Assembly (NCBI RefSeq): GCF_003352045.1
Contig: NZ_CP025815.1
Coordinates: forward strand, 868,001-932,000
Reading direction: 5' to 3'
DNA: 64,000 nt
DNA from: Sulfitobacter sp. JL08
GTDB taxonomy: Bacteria > Pseudomonadota > Alphaproteobacteria > Rhodobacterales > Rhodobacteraceae
Positions 1 through 9,774 of this stretch are shown here, one piece after another. The notes under the pieces are model-generated. The model was not told where the DNA came from, did not search any database, and worked only from the letters and a program-made list of their open reading frames with translations. Each line of letters begins with the position of its first letter. The stretch's first letter is position 1. The position numbers and the translations under genes are program-made.

Positions 1-83
1 AAACCCCAGATTGTCCGTTTTGGTTTTTGTAGTTAGATTTTGAAACAACTTTCTCACTCTTCTGACGCCGGGGATTTATTCTG

Positions 84-2375
84 ATGCTTCGATTTATGGC
101 CATTGTCACCGTTTTCACCTTCAGCATGATTGCCTCTCTGGCCGCTGCGTCGCAATTGCCGAACCCTGCGGCGGTCTATTGTATCGAACAGGGCGGAACC
201 TATTCCACCGAGGAGGGCACCGATGGGCAGCGCGGGCTTTGCACCCTTGCAGACGGAAGCGTGGTTGATGCGTGGGAGTATTTCCGCCAGCAGCACGCCC
301 AGAACCAGACAGGCGGCAGCACGCAACTGGCAAACCCCGCCGCGACATATTGCGTTGCGCAGGGTGGAACCTATGCCATCGAACGCGAGGCGGATGGCGA
401 CCGTGGCTATTGCACCCTTGCGGACGGGCGCGTGATCGATGCATGGGAGTATTTCCGCCAGCAGCACAGTGCGGCCCCGCAGCAAGATACCGGCCTCGTG
501 GTGGCCGACCGTATCTGGACGGGTGGTCCGATCCTGACCATGGTCGATGACGCGATGCGCGCCGAGGCACTGGCCGAAAAGGATGGTCTTATTCTGGGCG
601 TCGGAACCGCAGATGATATCATGGCGTTCAAAGGGCCCGAGACACAAATGATCGATCTGGCTGGTCGCACGATGATCCCCGGATTTGTCGACGCCCATGG
701 CCATGTCTTCATGATCGGTATTCAGGCGTTGTCGGCCAATCTGCTACCGGCACCTGATGGTTCGGTCAACGACATCCCCACATTGCAGCAGGTGCTGCGC
801 GACTTTGCCGAGGCCCAGCCCGAGCGTGTCGGGGCGGCGGGCCTGATCCTGGGCTTTGGCTATGACGATGCCCAGCTAGCCGAACAGCGGCACCCGACCC
901 GTGACGAACTGGATGCCGTTTCGACGGAAATCCCGGTTTATGCGGTGCATCAGTCGGGCCATCTGGGGGTTGCGAATTCCAAGGCGCTGGAACTGGCGGG
1001 GATCACAGCCGATACGCCGGATCCTGCGGGCGGGGTGATCCGGCGGCGCGATGGCAGTACGGAGCCCAGCGGTGTTCTGGAAGAAAACGCAGCGAATATG
1101 GTGATCGGCGGGCTGCTTGGCGGCCTTGACGAAAATGCCAACCGCGCGATTTTCCGCGCCGGAACGGAACTGATTGCAAGCTTTGGCTATACCACCGCGC
1201 AAGAGGGGCGATCTATCCCCGCCGTTGTGCGGCTAATGCAGGCCGTTGCCACCGAAGAAGGTCTTGATATCGATGTAGTGACCTATCCCGACGTGCTGGT
1301 GAACCGCGATTTCATTGTGGAAAACCAGTCGCGCGACTATAAGGACAGGTTCCGCGTGGGGGGCGCCAAACTGACCATCGACGGATCGCCTCAGGGCTTT
1401 ACCGCCTTGCGGGACCGCCCCTATTTCAAACCGCCCGAAGGGCTGCGCTCGGATTACAAGGGCTACAGCGCGGCAACGGGCGATCAGGTATTTGACGCGA
1501 TCGACTGGGCCTTTGCCAACGATGTGCAAATTCTGACCCATGCCAATGGCGAAGGTGCGTCAGACATCCTGATTGGCGCGATCGAAACTGCAACCCAGAC
1601 GCACGGGCAGGCCGACCGCCGCCCGGTTCTGATCCATGGCCAGTTTCTGCGCGAGGATCAGGTAGATGCCTACAACCGTCTGGATGTGTTCCCGTCGTTG
1701 TTTCCGATGCACACCTTTTACTGGGGCGACTGGCACCGCGACCGCACGGTTGGTCCTGCGGCTGCCGATAACATTTCGCCCACCGGATGGGTGCGTGATC
1801 GCGGTATGATGTTTTCAAGCCATCACGATGCGCCGGTGGCGTTTCCCGATTCAATGCGGATTCTGGATGCCACCGTGACACGCCGGTCGCGCTCGAACGA
1901 TATTATTGGCCCGGCGCAGCGGGTTGATGTTCTGACGGGTTTGAAATCGCTGACGATCTGGCCCGCCTACCAGCATTTCGAAGAAGATCGCAAAGGCTCC
2001 CTTGCAGCTGGCAAGCTGGCCGATCTGGTCATCCTGTCGGATGACCCCACCGCCATCGACCCCGAAACGATTGACGGCATAACCGTGCTGGAAACGATCA
2101 AGGAAGGCGAAACGATCTATCAGGCGGAAACGCGTGAAGGCCGCATGCACTATCGCCCGCGCCAGGACGGCAGCGATCCTTACGCCGATTTCCTGCGGGT
2201 CTTTGCCGTTTCGCACGAAATGCAGGGATCACCGCATTCCTTCAGCCAGATGCGTCCGTCAGTTTTGGCCCGTGCGCCACATTCGGGGGCTTGCGTGGCA
2301 CGCACATTGGGCAACATAATTGCCGCTTCCATCGTCGCGTCCGACAGCATCGCGAACGAACCTGCGTTGAGATAA
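84..2375 (+). CDS. Secreted amidohydrolase (family 3, YtcJ-like) with two N-terminal DUF333 modules
   Basis: The 763-residue product starts with a hydrophobic signal peptide (about residues 1-22). Two copies of a Cys-containing DUF333 module follow at about 26-71 and 84-128, each with an NPAAxYC start, a GGTY turn and an AWEYFRQQH end. From about residue 138 it is a family 3 amidohydrolase: the metal-binding DAHGH is at 203-207, followed by HQSGH, THANGE and IHGQF blocks and a C-terminal GKLADLVIL strand. The family hydrolyses amide or related bonds with one or two metals; the substrate cannot be read here. DUF333 usually occurs in small secreted or lipoprotein-like proteins, so its fusion to a hydrolase is unusual. 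The last 70 or so residues match nothing I recognise. The ATG at 84 follows a GGGGA about 10 bases upstream. Confidence 0.85.
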   Translation: MLRFMAIVTVFTFSMIASLAAASQLPNPAAVYCIEQGGTYSTEEGTDGQRGLCTLADGSVVDAWEYFRQQHAQNQTGGSTQLANPAATYCVAQGGTYAIEREADGDRGYCTLADGRVIDAWEYFRQQHSAAPQQDTGLVVADRIWTGGPILTMVDDAMRAEALAEKDGLILGVGTADDIMAFKGPETQMIDLAGRTMIPGFVDAHGHVFMIGIQALSANLLPAPDGSVNDIPTLQQVLRDFAEAQPERVGAAGLILGFGYDDAQLAEQRHPTRDELDAVSTEIPVYAVHQSGHLGVANSKALELAGITADTPDPAGGVIRRRDGSTEPSGVLEENAANMVIGGLLGGLDENANRAIFRAGTELIASFGYTTAQEGRSIPAVVRLMQAVATEEGLDIDVVTYPDVLVNRDFIVENQSRDYKDRFRVGGAKLTIDGSPQGFTALRDRPYFKPPEGLRSDYKGYSAATGDQVFDAIDWAFANDVQILTHANGEGASDILIGAIETATQTHGQADRRPVLIHGQFLREDQVDAYNRLDVFPSLFPMHTFYWGDWHRDRTVGPAAADNISPTGWVRDRGMMFSSHHDAPVAFPDSMRILDATVTRRSRSNDIIGPAQRVDVLTGLKSLTIWPAYQHFEEDRKGSLAAGKLADLVILSDDPTAIDPETIDGITVLETIKEGETIYQAETREGRMHYRPRQDGSDPYADFLRVFAVSHEMQGSPHSFSQMRPSVLARAPHSGACVARTLGNIIAASIVASDSIANEPALR
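160..468 (+). repeat. Tandem in-frame duplication encoding the two DUF333 modules
   Basis: Two segments, about 160-296 and 333-467, encode nearly the same module. Their 3' ends are almost identical at the DNA level over 27 bases (270-296 and 441-467 differ at one position), which suggests a recent internal duplication. The spacer between the modules is a short polar linker (NQTGGST). Confidence 0.75.
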
Positions 2376-2608
2376 GCCAAAGAATGCGCCTAATCGGCAG
2401 ACAGACTGCGAACACCCTGCGCATGTAAATGCGTATCGCGGGTACGCTGCTGCGCCTTTGTAAGATCTGAACAGCAACCATTTGAACCGGACGGACGTGC
2501 TTTCAGGCCTGATTTGACCGTTGTGTTACTGTAGACATCACAGGTACCACTCCGTTTGCCTGTACTGGCAGATGCCGGGGCCAACGCGAACCACCCCAAA
2601 GGTCTGAT

Positions 2609-3958
2609 ATGCTATCTGTTCTTGCCGACCGTACCTACCGCCACCTGTTTCTGGCGCAGATCGTCGCGCTGCTGGGTACCGGGCTTGCCACTGTCGCACT
2701 TGGGCTCTTGGCCTATGATCTTTCGGGCGACCGGGCCGGTCTGGTTCTGGGGACGGTCTTTACAATCAAGATGGTCGCTTATGTTGGTATCGCGCCCGTC
2801 GCCGGGGCTTTTGCAAACCGCTGGCCGCGCCGCTCCATGCTTGTCAGCCTTGATCTGGTTCGCGCAGTTGTCGCGCTTTGCCTGCCGTTTGTTACGCAGG
2901 TGTGGCAGGTCTATGTGCTGATATTTGTGCTGCAATCCGCCTCTGCCGCCTTCACGCCCACATTTCAGGCGACGATCCCTGATATCCTGCTGCAAGAAGA
3001 CCGCTATACCCGCGCCTTGTCCCTGTCGCGACTTGCCTATGATCTTGAAAACATCATCAGTCCGACGCTGGCGGCGATCGTGCTGGTTTTTGTCAGCTAT
3101 CAGGCGTTGTTTTTCGGAACGGTGATCGGGTTTGTCGGTTCGGCCCTGCTGGTGGTTTCGGTGCTTCTGCCGAGCCCGCAGGAAACAACGCGGCGCGGCA
3201 TTTATGACCGCACAACGCGGGGCATGCGCATCTATCTGGCCACGCCGCGGCTGCGCGGTTTGCTGTCGCTGAACCTTGCCGCAGCGGCGGCGGGCGCGAT
3301 GGTGCTGGTCAATACCGTTGTGCTGGTATGCTCTGATCTGGGTTTTGACGACACTCGGGTTGCCATTGCACTTGCCGCATTTGGCAGTGGCTCCATGCTT
3401 GCCGCCCTTGTGTTGCCAAGGCTGCTGGATCATCGACCGGACCGGCCGGTGATGATCGGCGGTGCCGCCGTGCTGGTTGTCATCCTGCTGGGTCTGGCCT
3501 TGATGACGGTGATCAATGGCGTTGGCTGGACTGTGCTGTTGGCGGGATGGTTGGTGATCGGGGTGGGGTATTCAACCATCCTCACGCCGTCGGGACGACT
3601 GCTTAAACGCTCGGCCCATCCCGAGGACAGGCCCGCAGTCTATGCTGCCCAGTTCGCGTTGTCGCATGCCTGCTGGCTCGTGACCTATCCGCTGGCCGGT
3701 TGGCTGATGACCGTTGCCGGGGCCGCCACCGCCTTTGTCACGCTTGCCGTTCTGGCGGCGATCGGTCTGGCCGGGGCGTTGGTGTTCTGGCCAAAGCGCG
3801 AAGCTGAGGTTCTGCAGCACACCCACGAAAATCTGGCGGACGATCATCCGCATGTGCGGCATGGCCGATCGCACGCGCATCCCTACATCATTGATGATCA
3901 TCACCCGCACTGGCCACCTGTGACCAAAGCCGGATATCCCAACACTGGGGATGAATAG
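2609..3958 (+). CDS. MFS transporter with histidine-rich C-terminal tail
   Basis: The 449-residue protein has about 12 hydrophobic segments and resembles the drug/metal-efflux branch of the major facilitator superfamily, with the cytoplasmic NRWPRRS loop after TM2. After the last membrane segment (about residue 395) comes a soluble tail with roughly twelve histidines (HTHEN, HPHVRHGRSHAH, DDHHPHW). In the NreB-type nickel exporters a His-rich C terminus is linked to metal handling, so divalent-metal transport is plausible. It rests only on the tail, and general small-molecule efflux is an alternative. An AAAGG lies 7-11 bases before the ATG. The gene stands alone, with 233 bp of non-coding DNA before it. 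Confidence 0.8.
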   Translation: MLSVLADRTYRHLFLAQIVALLGTGLATVALGLLAYDLSGDRAGLVLGTVFTIKMVAYVGIAPVAGAFANRWPRRSMLVSLDLVRAVVALCLPFVTQVWQVYVLIFVLQSASAAFTPTFQATIPDILLQEDRYTRALSLSRLAYDLENIISPTLAAIVLVFVSYQALFFGTVIGFVGSALLVVSVLLPSPQETTRRGIYDRTTRGMRIYLATPRLRGLLSLNLAAAAAGAMVLVNTVVLVCSDLGFDDTRVAIALAAFGSGSMLAALVLPRLLDHRPDRPVMIGGAAVLVVILLGLALMTVINGVGWTVLLAGWLVIGVGYSTILTPSGRLLKRSAHPEDRPAVYAAQFALSHACWLVTYPLAGWLMTVAGAATAFVTLAVLAAIGLAGALVFWPKREAEVLQHTHENLADDHPHVRHGRSHAHPYIIDDHHPHWPPVTKAGYPNTGDE

Positions 3959-4021
3959 GCGCCCATTTGCTGTTCGGGTGACAGCGATGCCCGGAACGAC
4001 AGCCGACCATCGGTTGAGCCG

Positions 4022-5014
4022 TTAGCAATACCCTTCGACGCCGTGCCATTGATCAGGCGAATACCGGTCGCCATGCGCCCATCCGGCCGGAAGAACCTGC
4101 TCGATCATGGTCATGATATCTTCTGTCATCGGGAATGAACTGCCCGCGACACAGTCTTTCAGGTGATCTGCGCTGCGCGTTCCCGGAATGGGAACAAGGT
4201 GATCACCGCGAGCCAGACACCACGCGATTGCCAGCGCGATCGGGCTTGTATCAAGATCGCGGGCCAGTGCCTTGAACCCTTCGATTTTTTTGACGTTGTA
4301 GCTGAAATTGGGTTCGGTGAAACGTGGTGTTCCGGTTCTGAAATGACCCTTTTCAAAGGTCGCCGGGTCAGGCGGAACTGGCGCAAACATGCCCCGCCCC
4401 AGCGGCGAGAACGGGACAAATGCAACGCCAAGTTCCTTGCATGCCCTTATCATCCCGAGGTCGGGCTGACGCGTCCAAAGGGAATATTCGCTTTGCACGG
4501 CATCCACAGGACCGACAGCAACAGCCCTTTGCAGGGTCGCTGGTGAAATCTCGGAAAAACCGATCCCGCCGATCTTGCCTTCTGCCTTGAACCGCAGAAG
4601 CGTTTGCATCAGGTCTTCGATCTGCACGTTCTGGTCGCGACGGTGAATGTAGAAAAGATCGACACGCTCCAGCCCCAGCCGCGATAATGACAGTTCAAGC
4701 TCGGTGCGCAGGTAATCCGCAGTATTGTCGAACCCGCGTTTGCCCGTCTCAGGATCGCGCCGGATCCCGGCCTTGGTCGCGATGGTGAAACAACCGCTGT
4801 CGCCCTTCAGGAACGAACCGATGATCGTTTCGGAAACGCCCATCCCGTAAACGTTTGCCGTGTCCAGAAAATCAACCCCAAGGTCCAGCGCCGCCGAAAG
4901 GGTATTGTGCGCTTCGGCTTGCGTGGTCGGGCCGTAAGAGCCACCAAAGCTCCAGCATCCCAAACCGACTTCTGATACCTTTTTCCCGTCCTGGCGAATT
5001 TGTCGTGACTTCAT
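4022..5014 (-). CDS. Aldo/keto reductase
   Basis: The 330-residue NADPH-dependent oxidoreductase is of the (beta/alpha)8 AKR superfamily. The catalytic tetrad is visible as Asp51 and Tyr56 in FLDTANVYGMG, Lys81 in TIATKAG and His124 in FYIHRRD. The C-terminal SPLGRG and IPGTRS motifs belong to the cofactor-binding end. The substrate is not predictable; relatives reduce aldehydes, ketones or sugars. Two ATGs are possible; the inner one (5014) is chosen because GAGGA lies 6 bases before it, while the outer one at 5026 lacks a ribosome site. It is transcribed towards the MFS gene and divergently from the DUF4389 gene. Confidence 0.88.
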   Translation of the reverse strand: MKSRQIRQDGKKVSEVGLGCWSFGGSYGPTTQAEAHNTLSAALDLGVDFLDTANVYGMGVSETIIGSFLKGDSGCFTIATKAGIRRDPETGKRGFDNTADYLRTELELSLSRLGLERVDLFYIHRRDQNVQIEDLMQTLLRFKAEGKIGGIGFSEISPATLQRAVAVGPVDAVQSEYSLWTRQPDLGMIRACKELGVAFVPFSPLGRGMFAPVPPDPATFEKGHFRTGTPRFTEPNFSYNVKKIEGFKALARDLDTSPIALAIAWCLARGDHLVPIPGTRSADHLKDCVAGSSFPMTEDIMTMIEQVLPAGWAHGDRYSPDQWHGVEGYC

Positions 5015-5193
5015 GGTGATCCTCAAAAAGTATTGAATAACGTGCTGGCTGTCCGTCCGGCAGCCTTTGACCGCCGCGTGACAGAGTCAACAGATACTGA
5101 CGTGTTTGTTGAATGGTGTTACGGTCTTTATGCGCATCAGATGTGAGGATTTCTGCATCTTGTGGGTGCATCCGGACGAAAGGGGATGAAACA

Positions 5194-5499
5194 GTGAACA
5201 AAGAAGACGCAAAAATCGAAGGTCGCCTTCACGGAGAACAGATTGAACCGCAGACGCCTGACAGCATGCTGATGCGGCTTATCTACATGTTGCTGATCGC
5301 CGTGATGATCTCGTTCGCGCAAACGGTTCTGGGCCTCGCGACAATTGTTCAGTTTGTCATCATGCTGGTCAGCAACAGGGAACCGAATGCGCGGCTTGCA
5401 GAGTTCGGGACCGACCTTGGCATCTGGATTGCAAAAGCGGCACGATATCAAACGGCGGCAAGTCAGGTTAAGCCCTGGCCCTGGACCGAACTGGACTGA
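5194..5499 (+). CDS. DUF4389 family small membrane protein
   Basis: A 101-residue protein. It has a polar N terminus, one or two membrane segments (LMRLIYMLLIAVMISFAQTV and the following VQFVIML stretch), a soluble RLAEFGTDLGIWIAKAARY helix and a KPWPW end. This order of parts is that of DUF4389, whose function is unknown. The start is taken as GTG at 5194 because AGGGGA sits 7 bases upstream; a longer frame from 5113 exists but has no ribosome site. It is divergent from the aldo/keto reductase. Confidence 0.75.
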   Translation: MNKEDAKIEGRLHGEQIEPQTPDSMLMRLIYMLLIAVMISFAQTVLGLATIVQFVIMLVSNREPNARLAEFGTDLGIWIAKAARYQTAASQVKPWPWTELD

Positions 5500-5848
5500 C
5501 GCGATGTGCTGCCATTCTGGTGGCACATGGTTTCGCCAGCCAGATATTACTGACATCCCAGCGCCGGCGGTGGGGCAGCCTGTGCATCTGTGCAATTGGG
5601 ACCAGCAAAGCTTGAACAACCCCCGGTGATCGTAACCACAGTTTTGAACTGCTGACCCCGGCTGAGTTGCGCCCGCCGGGCGGGGCAGGGTGCGTCGTAT
5701 CAGGCGAGGGTGGCAAAAGATTTTTCTCGCAGATCGGAACCTTTCATGGGGCTGATGTCTTTATCCTTCATATCTGAGCTGTTCTGCCCGGTTTTCTGTG
5801 CAGAAAAATGCGCATTAGAAGGAGCAAAGCGCGATTGCGACCTGTTAA
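5500..5848. other. Non-coding stretch left of the insertion sequence
   Basis: About 350 bp between the DUF4389 gene and the IS left end. I see no convincing gene. A 54-codon frame beginning with ATG near 5746 would run across the IS target site into 7027-7091 if the IS were removed, but it has no ribosome site and no recognisable content. Confidence 0.5.
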
Positions 5849-7022
5849 GGAACGTCTGATCAACGCCTTCGGCTTCGCCGCCGTGCCGGCTTGAAGGTAG
5901 TTTGGGGCGTCAGACGTCCCATTTCCAGCGATTTTCCCGCTGTTTCGGCCGCCTGAGTGGCGGTTTCGGCGTTTTTGGGCAGACTCTGCCTCATGCTGCC
6001 AGCTTTCTCCGGGTCATGAACAGGTTGCCGAGGGCGAAGAGCGTGAACAGATGCGCCCGGTTCTTGGCCAGCCCACGGTAGCGCGTCTTCACGTGGCCGA
6101 ACTGGCGCTTCAGGATCCGGAACGGGTGCTCAACCTTGGCCCGGACCTTTGCGATGATCCGGTTGATCTGCACGTCGAGCGGATCCAGTTCGCCACCTTT
6201 GGGTGCCTTGCGCATCACGCCCCAGAACCGGCCTGCATCCTTGGTGAAGGCCGCCTCTCGTTCGGAATGCACGTAGCCCTTGTCCGCCCAGACGGATGTT
6301 TCGTTGCCGTGCAGCAGTTCGTCCCAGACCTGGCTATCGTGGGTCTTGGCAGTGGTGGTCTCCAGGCTGTGGACGATGCCGCTGTCTGCATCGACGCCAA
6401 CATGGGCCTTCATGCCGAAGTACCAGTCATTACCCTTCTTGGTGGATGACATCTCGGGATCGCGGGCCTTGGCTTCATTCTTGGTCGAGGACGGCGCATC
6501 GATGATCGTCGCATCCACCAACGTGCCAGAGCGCAGCGTGACGCCCTTGTCGGCAAGATAGGCATTCACCTCGGCAAACAGCTTCTCGGTCAGCTGATGC
6601 TTCTCCAGCAGGTGCCGGAAGTTCAGGATCGTTGTTTCGTCGGGGATGCGGTCATCGCCAAGCTCGATACCGGCAAACCGGCGCATGGCCTCGCTGTCAT
6701 ACAGGCTCTCTTCGGCCATCGGATCGCTCAGCGCGTACCAGCTCTGAAGGAAATACACTCGCAGCATCGTCTCCAGTGGCATCGGTGGCCGACCACCCTT
6801 TGACCCAACCTTCGGATAGTGCGGCTCGATCAGCGCCAACAGACGACCCCAAGGCACCACCGCATCCATCTCCGACAGGAACTTCTCGCGGCGCGTCACC
6901 TTCTTCTTCACCGCATCACCAAGGCCGGGAATGGCAGGCTGTTTGGGCATCGGCGGGCTCCTCTCTCATCCGCAGAAACCATACCAAATCACGCCAAAAT
7001 GGGGGAGTTCTTCAGAGATTCC
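5849..7022. mobile_element. IS5-family insertion sequence, complete, with TTAA target duplication
   Basis: The 1174-bp element has imperfect terminal inverted repeats. The left end reads GGAACGTCTGATCAACGCC and the inward-read right end GGAATCTCTGAAGAACTCCC, matching at about 14 of 19 positions. TTAA flanks it on both sides (5845-5848 and 7023-7026), consistent with a 4-bp target duplication. It contains one intact transposase gene, so it may still be active. It lies a short distance 5' of a DUF1254 gene that has lost its start. Confidence 0.88.
5991..6950 (-). CDS. IS5-family DDE transposase
   Basis: The 319-residue transposase has an N-terminal DUF772-type region (LLALIEPHYPK to IPDETTILNFRHLLE). 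The RNase H-like catalytic domain follows: the first Asp is in GTLVDATIIDAPSS, the second in SVWADKGY and the Glu in VRAKVEHPF, giving the DDE triad. The YRGLAKN block and a hydrophobic C terminus complete the IS5 pattern. Length is normal for the family and no frameshift is visible. GAGAGGAG lies just upstream of the ATG. It catalyses cut-and-paste movement of the surrounding element. Confidence 0.93.
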   Translation of the reverse strand: MPKQPAIPGLGDAVKKKVTRREKFLSEMDAVVPWGRLLALIEPHYPKVGSKGGRPPMPLETMLRVYFLQSWYALSDPMAEESLYDSEAMRRFAGIELGDDRIPDETTILNFRHLLEKHQLTEKLFAEVNAYLADKGVTLRSGTLVDATIIDAPSSTKNEAKARDPEMSSTKKGNDWYFGMKAHVGVDADSGIVHSLETTTAKTHDSQVWDELLHGNETSVWADKGYVHSEREAAFTKDAGRFWGVMRKAPKGGELDPLDVQINRIIAKVRAKVEHPFRILKRQFGHVKTRYRGLAKNRAHLFTLFALGNLFMTRRKLAA

Positions 7023-7098
7023 TTAACATATTGGACAAAAACACAAATCGACCAGCGCCAAAGGGCATATGGTCGCGCGTGCCGCTGACGCGCATTGA

Positions 7099-8145
7099 AG
7101 ATCTGCAAGATGCCGTTTTTGGTTCCGGCCTCGAACCGGTCCAGATGACCAATTCGCCCGTTACCGGCTCGCTGGCGTTCCCAACGGGTACTTCACCTTC
7201 GAATCCTCCACCTACAATGTGTTCCTGTTCTTCCGTACGATCATGGGGCAGGGCGACGGAGTGCCGGACCCGGCACCGGCGGTGGAGCAGGCCGAACAGA
7301 CGCGGATCTATCCGCTGTGGGCACAGGAAAAAGATATCCCCGCGATGGAGTTTCCCAACGCGAGCAACCAGCGCGTGAACATGATGTATCCGATCGACAA
7401 CGCCTTCTGGACCAAGCTGAAGGACTTCGTCGATTACGAACCGCTGACTGCGATTGATCCCGAGTTGCGCGGCGTGCTCGCGTCCATCGGCATCGTCAAG
7501 GGTCAGCCCTTCGAGCCCAGTGAACGGCAGCAGGAGTTGCTATTGAAAGCGGTCGAAACAGCGCCGAAGATGATCCTGGCGAGCAAGCAGCTTGGCCGTG
7601 CGGATGGGCGCAATCTTTACTATGACGACCGGCAGTATGAACGCGCCTGGGCTGCCGCGACTGCGGAGTGGATGCAGGAAACATACCTGGACATCGATCA
7701 GCGCGCCGGCTTTTTCCAGTATGCCTATTCTTCGGCCCCCGCGATGGTCCAGCGCTCCATCGGCGCCGGGTCGAAATACCCCTATACGCTGCGGGATGCG
7801 GACGGAAATTTCCTTGACGGTTCCAACACCTACCGGATGCACCTGCCTGCCAACCCACCGGCGGCGCTGTTCTGGGCGGTGACTGCGTACAATCTGACAG
7901 ACGGAACCATGCCCGAAACGGAACAACTGCTGCCCTCGACGAACAGCTACTATGATGTGGCCAAGAACGAAGATGGCTCCATCGACATCTGGTTCGCGCC
8001 AGAGCAGCCGGAAGATGTCGCGGATACCAACTTTATCCAGACCATCCCGGGCCGCAACTTCATGGCCATCCTTAGGCTCTATGGCGCCGAGATTGAGTTC
8101 TACGACCAGAGCTGGAAGCCCGATGATCTGGTCAAGGTCGAGTAG
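7099..8145 (+). pseudogene. 5'-truncated DUF1254/DUF1214 protein gene
   Basis: Recognisable DUF1254 sequence begins at about 7174 (GVPNGYFTFESSTYNVFLFF) and runs through the EQTRIYPL block to a normal DUF1214 C terminus (FIQTIPGRNFMAILRLYG, then SWKPDDLVKVE). Members of this family are usually about 450-500 residues with a signal peptide. Here the N-terminal 150 or more residues are missing, an in-frame TGA lies at 7096, and no ATG start with a ribosome site precedes the conserved part. A GTG at 7219 could start a 308-residue fragment. Sequence between the IS right end (7022) and about 7170 does not fit the family, so the 5' part was lost by deletion rather than simply split by the IS. Domain function is unknown. 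Confidence 0.75.
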
Positions 8146-8231
8146 CAGTTTCGACATTCAGACAAATCTCTGCCTGCGCCGGTCATGACCTGCGCAGACG
8201 ACGAAAAACAACTGACACTGGAGTTTCCTCA

Positions 8232-9671
8232 ATGAAACGGCGTTTTTTCCTCACCTCTTCCACAACAGCACTGATATCCGCCGCCGCACTGCCTTCGGGC
8301 CTTTGGGCGCAGACCACTGAAACCGGCTTGCCCTCGGGCAAAACCAGCTTTCATCCCGACTATGTCGAGACCATTGCCGAACTTGCCTACTTCTGGGGCT
8401 ATCCCATGGTCAACATGATCAACCGCTCGATGAGCCTAGGTTCGGCGCCCGCACCCGGTACGCTGGGCGGGGTGTTCCCGGTTTCGTCGCCCAATCGGAT
8501 TGGCATGCTGACTGATTACATCGATCCCGGCCAGCGCTCTGTCGCCTGTCCCAATCAGGACGTGGTGTATGGCCTTGGTTTCCAATTCCTCGACCAGTCC
8601 CCGGTTGTCGTTCAGGTGCCGGACTTTGGCGACCGTTTCTATGTTTACGCGATCTATAACCACCGAACCACGCAGGTGGGTCAGGTGGGTGCGCCCTATA
8701 ACACCAAACCGGGCATGTACCTGATGGTGGGCCCCGACTGTGAGGGCGAGATACCAGAAGGCATGGCGGGCCTGATCCGGTGGGACACGAACCTTACGAT
8801 GATGATCCCGCGGATTTTCCTGAACGATACCGATGAAGACCGGGCTGCTGTGCAGCCGCTTGTCAATCAGGTCATGGTGTATCCGTTGCAGGAATATACC
8901 GGCAAGATGCAGACAACGGATTGGACAAAGGCACCGGACTTTCCCGGCGACGATTCCAGCGGCGGCGAAACCAAGTGGGTGATGCCGGAGACCTTTTTTG
9001 ACCAACTTCCCGATGTGCTGGATCGCGTGCCTGCATTGCCGGGCGAGGAAGGGCTTTATGCCCAGTTCCACGCCCTGCTTGAGGCCGCAGAGAACGACCC
9101 CGAAATCAAGCAGGCAATGATCAATACGGTCGCAAGGGTCGATGCAGAGACTATCCCAGACTTTCTGCAGTGGCGCTATAACGGCAAACCTGCGGGAAAC
9201 AACTGGAACCGGTCGCTGAACAATGCCGAGTGGGGGCTGGATTACTACAACCGCGTAAGCACGTCGCGCTCCAATATGTTCGACAACCGGCCCAACGAGA
9301 CGCAGTATTTCTATACCGACGTCGATGTTGATGGCGAACCGCTGGATGGTACAACAACCTAGGCCGTCACCTTTGCGGAATTGCCGCCGGTGCGGGGTTT
9401 CTGGTCGATGACACTTTACGACAAGGAACATTTTTTCCACCCCAACGATCTCGGGCGCTATTCGCTGGGCACCAAGAACGCGTCGCTTCAATATAACGAC
9501 GATGGCTCGCTGACACTTTATGTCGGCAACACATCGCCGGGCGCAGAGCTTGAAACAAACTGGATACCGGCGCCCGCCGATGTCTTTTCGCTTTATATCC
9601 GCGCCTATTGGGGCGAACCGGGCATCACCCGTGGCACATGGCAACCGCCCGCCGTTGCGCCGCAGGGATAG
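8232..9671 (+). pseudogene. DUF1254/DUF1214 protein gene interrupted by one in-frame TAG
   Basis: The frame starts at 8232 with a twin-arginine-like signal (MKRRFFLTS...GLWAQ). It runs through DUF1254 (LAYFWGYPMVNMINR, CPNQDVVYGLGF) to LDGTTT and meets TAG at 9360-9362. The same frame continues without shift into a normal DUF1214 end ([20 protein letters not shown], then [10 protein letters not shown]) and stops at 9671. At the stop position relatives carry an ordinary residue, often Tyr, so a TAC-to-TAG change would explain it. The full product would be 479 residues; termination yields 376. Alternatives are amber readthrough or a sequence error. It lies 86 bp after the other DUF1254 gene and 103 bp before the arylsulfatase gene. 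Confidence 0.8.
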
Positions 9672-9774
9672 GTCAATCGCGCTGATTTCAATCACACGGG
9701 CAAAAATGCGCTGTTTCAAGCAATTGCAATAAGGCCAGCCGTCAAAGCAAAGTTTCATCAACAAGGAGGTTTCA

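Noticed and set aside
2180..2481. Small minus-strand frames over the 3' end of the DUF333-amidohydrolase gene
   Set aside because: No motifs or ribosome sites; the plus-strand gene covers most of the region.
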